A program made the translations under genes and the position numbers. This document shows positions 1 to 5,016 of a DNA stretch of 7,171 bases, piece after piece; within the stretch, counting starts at the first letter, position 1; each line of letters starts with the position of its first letter. The stretch comes from Thiomicrorhabdus sp. (GTDB lineage Bacteria; Pseudomonadota; Gammaproteobacteria; Thiomicrospirales; Thiomicrospiraceae), in assembly GCA_015488565.1 (NCBI GenBank), contig WFNQ01000041.1:1-7171 (forward strand), in the 5' to 3' direction. The notes under the pieces are model-generated. The model ran no database searches, was not told the DNA's origin, and saw nothing but the letters and a program-made list of their open reading frames with translations.

Positions 1-1239
1 ATTCCCGAAGCCAAAGCCCGTTATGAGTGGTATCCACATCAACTATCGGGGGGGCAAAAACAACGTGTTATGATTGCCATGGCGTTGGCCTGCGAACCCG
101 ATTTACTCATTGCCGACGAACCCACCACCGCTTTAGACGTGACCATTCAAGCACAAGTATTGCAACTGCTCAAAGACATTCGAGATAAACGAGGCCTGTC
201 CATTCTGTTTATTACCCACGATATGGGCGTGGTAAACGAGATGGCCGATCATGTCGCCGTCATGCAACAGGGAGAAATTGTTGAGCAGGCAGAGAAACAT
301 GAATTTTTTAGCAATCCAAGACACCCTTACACTCAAAAACTCTTAAAAGATGCCATTCCAAGTCATCACTTTAAATCAAAAGTCGATTCAAAAACACTGT
401 TGCAATTAACCGATTTAAAAGTACATTTTCCCATTAAAAAAGGCTTGTTTCAACGCACCGTAGGTTATGTAAAAGCCGTGGATGGCGTGACCTTACAAAT
501 CAAAAAAGGACAAACATTAGCGTTAGTGGGCGAATCAGGCAGTGGCAAAAGTACCATTGGTCAAGCCATCTTAAAATTAGTGGACAGCACCTCGGGTTCT
601 GTCAATTTTTCAAACTTAACCTCTGACGAAAGTGCGTCTAAAATCGACGTTAAAAATACCGTTGATTTAACTCGCCTCACCGAAAAACAGATGAAGCCTT
701 TTCGCAAGAAAGTACAGGTTATCTTTCAAGACCCATTCTCTGCTCTCAACCCACGCATGACCATTAATGACATTATTCGAGAAGGCATGGTGAGCCTAAA
801 AGTGGGGTCGAGCAACAAAGCCGACCAAGACCAACGCATTGAAGAACTATTAGAGCAAGTGGGCTTACTGCCTGAGCATAAAACGCGCTACCCCCATGAA
901 TTTTCAGGTGGGCAACGTCAACGCATCGGTATTGCCAGAGCACTCGCTGTAGAGCCTGAGTTGATTATTTGTGATGAACCGACCAGTGCGCTGGATGTCA
1001 CCGTGCGAGCGCAAGTTTTAAATTTATTAGAATCATTGCAACAAAAATACCACCTCTCTTTTTTATTCATCACCCACGATCTCTCCATTATTCCCTCTAT
1101 TGCACATGAAGTGGCCGTCATGAAAGAGGGAAAAATTGTTGAACAGGGTGCTGTAGAACAAGTTATGCACGCGCCACAACACGAATACACCAAAGCCTTG
1201 TTACACTCTGCACCTAAGCTGTTTACGGCAGCGGTTTGA
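1..1239 (+). CDS. Fused two-domain ABC transporter ATP-binding protein, peptide/microcin importer type (YejF-like), 5'-truncated by the window
   Basis: This is the ATPase subunit that would power a peptide-type ABC importer at the inner face of the cytoplasmic membrane. The frame is open from the first base, so ATG 70 is internal; 412 codons are visible. The end of the first nucleotide-binding domain has signature LSGGQKQR (visible residues 15-22), Walker B LLIADEP (35-41) and the H-loop ITHD (71-74). It closes with the NPRHPYT segment typical of oligopeptide ATPases. A second complete domain follows: Walker A GESGSGKST (177-185), Q-loop VIFQDP (240-245), signature FSGGQRQR (301-308), Walker B LIICDEP (321-327) and H-loop ITHD (357-360). 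Two such domains in one chain match YejF (about 530 residues), so roughly 120 residues lie off the left edge. A polar insert of about 15 residues (roughly 203-223) separates Walker A and the Q-loop of domain 2. Permease and binding-protein partners are not in the window, so the substrate (di/oligopeptide, microcin C-like or other) is unknown. Confidence 0.93.
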   Translation: MPEAKARYEWYPHQLSGGQKQRVMIAMALACEPDLLIADEPTTALDVTIQAQVLQLLKDIRDKRGLSILFITHDMGVVNEMADHVAVMQQGEIVEQAEKHEFFSNPRHPYTQKLLKDAIPSHHFKSKVDSKTLLQLTDLKVHFPIKKGLFQRTVGYVKAVDGVTLQIKKGQTLALVGESGSGKSTIGQAILKLVDSTSGSVNFSNLTSDESASKIDVKNTVDLTRLTEKQMKPFRKKVQVIFQDPFSALNPRMTINDIIREGMVSLKVGSSNKADQDQRIEELLEQVGLLPEHKTRYPHEFSGGQRQRIGIARALAVEPELIICDEPTSALDVTVRAQVLNLLESLQQKYHLSFLFITHDLSIIPSIAHEVAVMKEGKIVEQGAVEQVMHAPQHEYTKALLHSAPKLFTAAV

Positions 1240-1251
1240 TCTGATATTCCG

Positions 1252-1363
1252 TAGGGGGGATAAATTCTGAGGTCTAATTCTCCCTTATTTTTAAACGATT
1301 ATCTAAATTAAAACCGCCTGTAAAGATCTAATAAATCCATCTATGGAATTATTTCCCCCCCTA
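1252..1363. repeat. Inverted pair of G-tract motifs (possible short MITE-like element or double terminator)
   Basis: TAGGGGGGATAAATTC (1252-1267) faces GGAATTATTTCCCCCCCTA (1345-1363). Read on the minus strand, the right copy begins TAGGGGGGG and continues AAATAATTCC, so the two ends are imperfect inverted repeats of about 16 bases around a core of about 77 bp. No transposase and no obvious target-site duplication are visible. The left end doubles as a terminator arm. Confidence 0.35.
1253..1292 (+). terminator. Likely intrinsic terminator after the ABC ATPase gene
   Basis: Fourteen bases after the stop codon, AGGGGGGAT (1253-1261) can pair with ATTCTCCCT (1277-1285) to give a 9-bp stem with two G·U wobbles and a 15-nt loop. 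TATTTTT (1286-1292) follows. The position and the U-tract fit Rho-independent termination. The loop is rather long and the wobbles weaken the stem, so this is probable rather than certain. The left arm is also one of the G-tracts discussed in the findings. Confidence 0.5.
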
Positions 1364-1457
1364 TTTTTACAAGCTAAAATAGCACAAATCATTTATTTCT
1401 CATGTCGTAAGTTATTTTATGCACCTTTTTCGTAGTTAAGCAGTAGAATAACGAGTA

Positions 1458-1479
1458 GTAAATAAGTTGTTTTATTTAC
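1458..1479. promoter_or_regulatory. Perfect 8-bp inverted repeat upstream of the hydrolase (possible operator or leader hairpin)
   Basis: GTAAATAA (1458-1465) and TTATTTAC (1472-1479) are exact inverted complements separated by six bases, ending 38 nt before ATG 1518. This geometry fits a dimeric regulator site or a weak leader hairpin. The arms are AT-rich, so chance is a real alternative, and no regulator gene is nearby. Confidence 0.3.
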
Positions 1480-1517
1480 GCTTTGTCTGCGTAGCGCAAT
1501 AAATGAGAGGTGTGTTT

Positions 1518-2516
1518 ATGATTTTTATTACGAATCGTTTTCCTGAGCAGAGTATTTTGACCAAAGTGGGTCGTGATTTTAAATTTGCTTTGGATAATAA
1601 TGCGGCCAGTAATTCGGTCTTTTTTTGTGAAAATACAGGTAAAAATAAAAATACTGAGATTGGTAGTCAAGCCTTTTTGCAACGGCTTAAGGACTCTGAT
1701 TATCGACAAATATTGATTTACATTCATGGCTTTTCAAATACACCAGAGGATGTATTTTCAGCCTCTCGTGAGCTTCAAATGCTGTGTGATAAAAAGAAAG
1801 AGAACGAGGTATTGGTGGTTCCTTTGGTTTGGCCTTGTGATAATGATTTTGGCTTGATTAAGGATTATTGGGATGATCAGAAATCGGCAGATCAAAGTGC
1901 GTTCTCTTTTTCTCGAGTACTTGAAAAGTTTTTGGTCTGGCGACGTTTGCAGGATAAGAATGATGATGAACCGTGTTTAAAGCGGCTTAATGTTTTGGCA
2001 CACTCGATGGGCAATAGGGTGTTGAGGGAAACGTTATCAGCATGGAATAAATACGATTTAGCAGACGGTGTTCCGATGATTTTTAGAAATGCTTTTTTGG
2101 TCGCGGCCGATGTGGTGAATGAGTCATTAGAGAAGGGTGAGAGGGGGGAGTTAATTTGCCATGCATCTCGAAACGTGGTGGTTTACCATGCCTCTGATGA
2201 TTTGGCATTGCGATCCAGTAAAGCGTTTAATTTAAAAAATAAAATTGCTTCACGCCGTTTAGGTCATACGGGGCCTGAGAACATGCGTAAAACACCTAGG
2301 AATGTGTATAGCGTTGATTGTGATGATATAAATAATGAGTATGATTTAAAAGGCCATTCCTATTTTCGTTCAGGAAAAAGAAAAGGACGGCCTGGATTGG
2401 TGTTTAATCATATTTTTAAGTGCTTGGAGCTAGGGCGTGTCTTTCCTGATGACGAGCACCAACGTACGTCCATTATTAAAAAGAAAAAACGTTCAAAATC
2501 CAGAGCCAGAAAGTAG
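1518..2516 (+). CDS. DUF900-type alpha/beta hydrolase, cytoplasmic, substrate unknown
   Basis: This is a predicted serine hydrolase of 332 residues. ATG 1518 is preferred over ATG 1503 because GAGAGG (1505-1510) sits 7 nt before it and would lie inside the coding sequence if 1503 were used. There is no signal peptide; the chain begins MIFITNRF, a start I associate with this cytoplasmic group. Visible elements are strand plus oxyanion loop YIHGFS (68-73), nucleophile elbow AHSMGN (161-166, Ser163), a likely acid in HASDD (224-228) and GHSYF (279-283) with probable catalytic His280. Together these give the complete Ser-Asp-His set and match the DUF900 pattern (HGF, HSMGN, GHSYF). The C-terminus is strongly basic (KKKKRSKSRARK), which is unusual for a plain hydrolase and could contact nucleic acid or anionic membrane; that is inference. 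It stands alone between a + strand transporter gene and a convergent operon, so context gives no substrate. Family call is good, function unknown. Confidence 0.85.
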   Translation: MIFITNRFPEQSILTKVGRDFKFALDNNAASNSVFFCENTGKNKNTEIGSQAFLQRLKDSDYRQILIYIHGFSNTPEDVFSASRELQMLCDKKKENEVLVVPLVWPCDNDFGLIKDYWDDQKSADQSAFSFSRVLEKFLVWRRLQDKNDDEPCLKRLNVLAHSMGNRVLRETLSAWNKYDLADGVPMIFRNAFLVAADVVNESLEKGERGELICHASRNVVVYHASDDLALRSSKAFNLKNKIASRRLGHTGPENMRKTPRNVYSVDCDDINNEYDLKGHSYFRSGKRKGRPGLVFNHIFKCLELGRVFPDDEHQRTSIIKKKKRSKSRARK

Positions 2517-2523
2517 GGTATAA

Positions 2524-2568
2524 AAAGCCTATTTTTTAATGGGCTTTGTCGTTACTTGTTTTTTATTT
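2524..2568. terminator. Bidirectional intrinsic terminator between the convergent hydrolase and SDR genes
   Basis: AAAGCCTA (2524-2531) pairs with TGGGCTTT (2540-2547): an 8-bp stem with one G·U pair and an 8-nt loop. It begins 8 nt after the hydrolase stop. On the + strand it is followed, after a short gap, by T-rich sequence (2551-2568). On the - strand the stem runs straight into TTTTTATA, giving a better U-tract for the SDR operon, whose last stop codon is 20 nt upstream. It therefore probably ends both transcription units and is stronger for the minus-strand one. Confidence 0.65.
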
Positions 2569-3253
2569 ACAGTGCCTGAACACTTGGGTGCGCTTTGTTT
2601 TCCAGCAGTTGCGCTAAAATACGTTGCGCGATATCGTCTGGCATGGGCAGTTTCATCGGATTTTCTCCTGGAAAAAGTCGCCCTCTGTTTGAGGTGGCAA
2701 AGGGTTCAAGTAGGGCGGTATAGACATCAATTTCACTGTGAGTCTGTTCTTCGGCAAGCGTAATCATGAGTTGTTCAAGTCCCGCTTTGGAAACACCGTA
2801 AGCACCGTAATAAGCAGGGTGTTTTTTAACGCTTTCATCCAGTACCGCTAATAATTTCCCCCCCCCTGTCGCATTCATTAATAGAGGCAGCGTGTTTTGA
2901 ATCAGATGAACGTTTGCGTTTAAATTGGTTTGAATAATTTCATACCACTGCTGACAATCAAATTGGTCTATTTGAGTAAAGGCGGGAAGTATGGCGGCGT
3001 TTAAAATGACGCCATTTAAAAACCCAAACTCTTGTTGTAAGTTCTCTTGTAACGCTTCATAGTCATTAAGCGTCGCGCCTAATAAATCCATTGGATACAG
3101 TGAGGTAAGTGGCGAATCCAACTCATCGTAAAGCGCATTAAGTGCTTTCAGGTTCTTATCCAGTAAGATAACTTGATGCCCTTGTTGAACCAATTGTGTG
3201 GTTAGGGATTTTCCGAGCCCTTGAGCGGCACCCGTAATTAAATAAGTTTGCAT
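2567..3253 (-). CDS. SDR-family oxidoreductase (YciK-like), third gene of the ubiG operon
   Basis: This is a 228-residue short-chain dehydrogenase/reductase with a Rossmann fold, probably NAD(P)H-dependent and cytosolic; its substrate is unknown. Seen in the sequence: cofactor motif TGAAQGLG (7-14), an Asp at the end of the second strand (LLD, 30-32), NAA (85-87), and the active-site pair Tyr152/Lys156 in AYGVSK. LEPFATSNRG (182-191) stands where the family has its P-G turn. Where classical SDRs carry the catalytic Ser, 13 residues before the Tyr, this protein has Asp139 (LDESV); Ser141 is two residues away. Residues 130-132 are three GGG glycine codons forming a 9-G run. The gene starts 10 nt after the phosphatase stop with only a weak GAG ribosome site, suggesting translational coupling. 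In Pseudomonas an SDR (yciK) likewise follows ubiG and mupP, so the placement is conserved, but the role in that cluster is not established to my knowledge. Confidence 0.88.
   Translation of the reverse strand: MQTYLITGAAQGLGKSLTTQLVQQGHQVILLDKNLKALNALYDELDSPLTSLYPMDLLGATLNDYEALQENLQQEFGFLNGVILNAAILPAFTQIDQFDCQQWYEIIQTNLNANVHLIQNTLPLLMNATGGGKLLAVLDESVKKHPAYYGAYGVSKAGLEQLMITLAEEQTHSEIDVYTALLEPFATSNRGRLFPGENPMKLPMPDDIAQRILAQLLENKAHPSVQAL
2858..2866 (-). repeat. 9-base G homopolymer inside the SDR gene
   Basis: Nine consecutive G on the coding strand form exactly codons 130-132 (Gly-Gly-Gly), in the loop before the strand carrying the active-site serine position. The frame is intact in this sequence. 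One-base slippage would frameshift the protein before Tyr152/Lys156. Confidence 0.9.
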
Positions 3254-3263
3254 AGCGGTTTTC

Positions 3264-3929
3264 TCATTTAGAAAAAGTGTGTTGAAAGTATTGACTCATC
3301 TCATAAGGCGTTTCAAAAAATAACTTTGTTGGCCATGGGTTGTCATAATCGTCGTCGGTTAAATAGCCAAACATGGCGCCTGCGGTTTGCATTCCAGCAT
3401 TCATTCCCGCTTCAATATCTCGTCGATGGTCTCCAATATACAGGCAGTTCTTAGCATCAATATGGCATTGTTTTGCGGCAAGGTAAAGCGGGGCTGGATC
3501 GGGTTTACTCACAGTTAAGGTATCACCACACACCACGCTATTTGGCGGACTTGGAAAGTGGATGTTTTTCAGCAGTTTTTCGGTTAACCAAGTCGGTTTA
3601 TTCGTGACAATGCCCCAAGGGATTTGTTGTTCGGCTAATACCTGCAAACCACTTTCTAAGCCCGAAAAAATATGGGTGTGGTGATCGATGTTTTCAAAAT
3701 AGAGGGTTAAAAAGTGTTGCTTTCTGCTTTCGAGTTCTTCACCTTTAAGCTGTGGAAAGGCAAGTTGTATCATAGCTAAACCACCTTGAGAGACAATTTG
3801 TCGTAGTGCTTGATAGCGAAGGGGGGGGGAATTAAAATCTCGGCAAGTTTGGTTAAGAGCGTAAGCAAAGTCGTAAGAGGTGTCGAGCAGTGTGCCGTCT
3901 AAGTCAAATAAAATACAATCAATCGACAC
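3264..3929 (-). CDS. mupP: HAD-IA phosphatase, MupP/Gph family (N-acetylmuramate 6-phosphate or phosphoglycolate phosphatase)
   Basis: This is a 221-residue cytosolic HAD phosphatase. All four motifs are present: I, FDLDGT (8-13; Asp9 nucleophile, Asp11 acid/base); II, VTN (Thr109); III, Lys142 in SKPDP; IV, GDHRRD (Asp167 and Asp171, Mg2+ ligands). The helical cap between motifs I and II marks subfamily IA. The start is GTG, supported by AGGGG (3939-3943) nine bases upstream, inside the last codons of ubiG. The gap to ubiG is 4 nt, so the genes are cotranscribed and probably coupled. In Pseudomonas the gene between ubiG and yciK is mupP, which dephosphorylates MurNAc-6-phosphate in peptidoglycan recycling. 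The same order and the WGIVTNKP, RDIEAG and downstream DNPW segments favour MupP here. Many genomes label this gene gph, and 2-phosphoglycolate remains a possible substrate. Codons 34-37 contain a run of nine C. Family very sure, substrate moderately. Confidence 0.85.
   Translation of the reverse strand: MSIDCILFDLDGTLLDTSYDFAYALNQTCRDFNSPPLRYQALRQIVSQGGLAMIQLAFPQLKGEELESRKQHFLTLYFENIDHHTHIFSGLESGLQVLAEQQIPWGIVTNKPTWLTEKLLKNIHFPSPPNSVVCGDTLTVSKPDPAPLYLAAKQCHIDAKNCLYIGDHRRDIEAGMNAGMQTAGAMFGYLTDDDYDNPWPTKLFFETPYEMSQYFQHTFSK
3821..3829. repeat. 9-base G/C homopolymer inside the MupP-like gene
   Basis: Nine G on the + strand are nine C on the coding strand, spanning codons 34-37 (Ser-Pro-Pro-Leu) in the early cap region. 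Slippage here would remove motifs II-IV. The frame is intact in this sequence. The tract is followed on the + strand by AATTAAAA, like several other tracts in the window. Confidence 0.9.
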
Positions 3930-3933
3930 GTGA

Positions 3934-4662
3934 TTACACCCCTTTTTGATAGGCGAGTAAATAGTTTACGTCCACATTATCACTTAACCCATATTGGTTT
4001 AGTAGAGGGTTGAACTCAATACCCGCACTGTCACGTAAATATAAGTTTGCTTGACGTGCCATGGCATCCATTTCGGCAGGGGTGATGAATTTTTCGTGAG
4101 TGTGCGTGCCTTTGGGGACAAGGTTTAACAGGTGTTCGGCAGCAACGATGGCAAGCAGATAGGATTTATAGTTTCGATTCAGCGTGGAGAAAAAAATCCA
4201 GCCACCAGGTTTGGCACAGTCGGCAGCGGCTTGAATAATGGACTGAGGGTCGGGAACGTGTTCCAGCATTTCCATGCAGGTCACAATATCATGTTGTTGT
4301 GCATGTTGTTGTGCGTATTGTTCAGCAGAAACCAGTTGATAATCGACTTTAACACCACTGTCCAGACTGTGTAATTTAGCCACGGTTAAAACTTCTTTCG
4401 CAAGGTCAATGCCTGTAACTTGTGCTCCTTTTTGGGCTAAGGCTTCGGATAAAATACCGCCACCACAGCCAATGTCTACAATGCGTTTCTCATTAAGGGG
4501 GGTAAATTTTTCAATAAATTCAATGCGATATGGATTTATTTTATGCAGAGCACTGAATTCGCCCTCTTTATCCCACCAAGTGCTGGACAGTCGATTAAAA
4601 TTATCCAGTTCAGTTTGGTCAACATTGTTTTGGTTTAGAGAAACTTGGTTACTGCTTGTCAT
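3934..4662 (-). CDS. ubiG: UbiG, ubiquinone biosynthesis O-methyltransferase
   Basis: UbiG is the SAM-dependent enzyme that carries out both O-methylations of ubiquinone biosynthesis (2-polyprenyl-6-hydroxyphenol and the demethylubiquinol step), in the Ubi complex at the inner membrane. From ATG 4662 it is 242 residues, close to the 240 of E. coli UbiG. Seen: the family N-terminal block STWWDKEGEFSALHKINP (27-44), SAM motif I VDIGCGGG (62-69), acidic loop VTGIDLAKE (82-90), EMLEHVPDP (131-139), PGGWIFFSTLNRN (152-164) and GTHTHEKFITPAEM (185-198). The frame stays open to ATG 4713, but those 17 extra residues are unlike the family and a perfect TATAAT lies inside them, so the later start is preferred; it lacks a strong ribosome site. 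A 12-bp tandem duplication encodes AQQHAQQH just before HDIV. It is first in an operon with the phosphatase and SDR genes and divergent from gyrA, as in E. coli. Confidence 0.95.
   Translation of the reverse strand: MTSSNQVSLNQNNVDQTELDNFNRLSSTWWDKEGEFSALHKINPYRIEFIEKFTPLNEKRIVDIGCGGGILSEALAQKGAQVTGIDLAKEVLTVAKLHSLDSGVKVDYQLVSAEQYAQQHAQQHDIVTCMEMLEHVPDPQSIIQAAADCAKPGGWIFFSTLNRNYKSYLLAIVAAEHLLNLVPKGTHTHEKFITPAEMDAMARQANLYLRDSAGIEFNPLLNQYGLSDNVDVNYLLAYQKGV
4291..4314. repeat. Two perfect 12-bp tandem copies within ubiG
   Basis: ATGTTGTTGTGC occurs twice head-to-tail (4291-4302, 4303-4314). On the coding strand it gives the in-frame duplicated peptide AQQH-AQQH (residues 117-124 from the preferred start), in the surface loop before the HDIV strand. 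It keeps the frame and looks like a recent slippage duplication. Confidence 0.9.
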
Positions 4663-4702
4663 TAAAAAGGTCGCTTTTATTTTAAAACGGAACATTCCGA
4701 AG

Positions 4703-4731
4703 ATTATACCCATAATCCCGCTTTTAAGGTT
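4703..4731 (-). promoter_or_regulatory. Probable promoter of the ubiG operon (-10 box TATAAT)
   Basis: On the minus strand a perfect TATAAT (4708-4703) lies about 40 nt before ATG 4662. This would give a leader of about 30 nt and exclude ATG 4713 as the start. At a 17-nt spacing the -35 position reads AACCTT (4731-4726), a poor match, so the promoter may be weak or activator-dependent. Confidence 0.4.
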
Positions 4732-4863
4732 AAAACTTGATGTTCTCTAAATTCTTACATGATTTTTCACGTTTCGGTGCAAGGAGTTGTGTGTTTTTTT
4801 GATCGGTGAAATTAATAGAGTCGCAGGGGATTCTCCTTTTGACCTAGAGCCTTCTAGAAATTA

Positions 4864-4871
4864 GGGGGGGG
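4864..4871. repeat. 8-base G tract in the ubiG/gyrA intergenic region
   Basis: TTA precedes and ATTAATAT follows an 8-G run. A related copy, TTAGGGGG-AGGAG-AATAT, lies 60 nt downstream (4921-4938). Both are on the + strand, upstream of the gyrA promoter. Confidence 0.85.
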
Positions 4872-4943
4872 ATTAATATCTTCTTTAGAGCCTCTCTGAG
4901 CCATTTTAATGAAAATATCGTTAGGGGGAGGAGAATATTATTA

Positions 4944-4976
4944 TTGTCGCTTTAAAGGGGGTATTTGGTTTATAAT
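4944..4976 (+). promoter_or_regulatory. Probable gyrA promoter (-10 box TATAAT; -35 uncertain)
   Basis: TATAAT at 4971-4976 predicts transcription starting near 4983 and a leader of about 34 nt before gyrA. The best upstream hexamer is TTGTCG (4944-4949), but the 21-nt spacer is longer than the usual 16-18. At 17 nt the sequence is CGCTTT, a poor match. A 5-G run (4957-4961) sits in the spacer. The -10 box is credible, the -35 box is not settled. Confidence 0.45.
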
Positions 4977-5016
4977 GGCGGACTTAATACTTTTCAATAA
5001 AAAAACTGGATGAACA

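Larger units (their letters stand above)
1240..1517. other. AT-rich intergenic region between the ABC ATPase and the hydrolase
   Basis: No coding frame with a credible start and ribosome site was found here on either strand. The region holds the likely terminator at 1253-1292, an inverted pair of G/C tracts (1252-1267 and 1345-1363), and a 7-bp AT-rich inverted repeat, CTATTTT (1361-1367) with AAAATAG (1376-1382). It also holds a perfect 8-bp inverted repeat just before the next gene (1458-1479). A hydrolase promoter should lie here. TAGAAT at 1444-1449 is a possible -10 box, but no convincing -35 box stands at the right distance, so I do not call a promoter. Confidence 0.6.
4714..5016. other. 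Divergent ubiG/gyrA intergenic region
   Basis: There is no credible gene on either strand. It contains the upstream part of the ubiG promoter, the gyrA promoter, an 8-base G run (4864-4871), two 5-base G runs (4924-4928, 4957-4961), and a direct repeat TAGAGCCT (4845-4852 and 4886-4893). CTAGA-GCCT-TCTAG (4844-4857) can form a small hairpin. ATTCTCCT (4830-4837) and AGGAGAAT (4929-4936) are perfect inverted complements about 90 nt apart. No riboswitch or small RNA could be supported from sequence alone. Confidence 0.6.

Noticed and set aside
70..1239. ABC ATPase starting at ATG 70
   Set aside because: The ATG lies inside the signature helix (QRVMIAMAL); the frame continues upstream to the window edge with clear family sequence, so the gene is truncated by the window.
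1503..1517. Hydrolase start at ATG 1503
   Set aside because: The only good ribosome site, GAGAGG at 1505-1510, would be inside the gene; it is well placed for ATG 1518.
2858..3829. Frameshifted pseudogenes at the 9-base runs
   Set aside because: Both genes read through the runs in frame with all downstream motifs intact and normal family lengths.
4663..4713. UbiG start at ATG 4713 or ATG 4695
   Set aside because: The extra residues do not resemble UbiG and overlap a TATAAT box; ATG 4662 gives the usual family length.
4409..4750. Open frame on the + strand antisense to ubiG
   Set aside because: It mirrors the ubiG coding sequence, has no ribosome site and no recognisable domain. The same holds for the antisense frames inside gyrA, the ABC gene and the SDR gene.
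4820..4841. Terminator-like hairpin AGGGG-ATT-CTCCT followed by TTT
   Set aside because: The stem is only five pairs with one wobble and there is no upstream gene on that strand to terminate.
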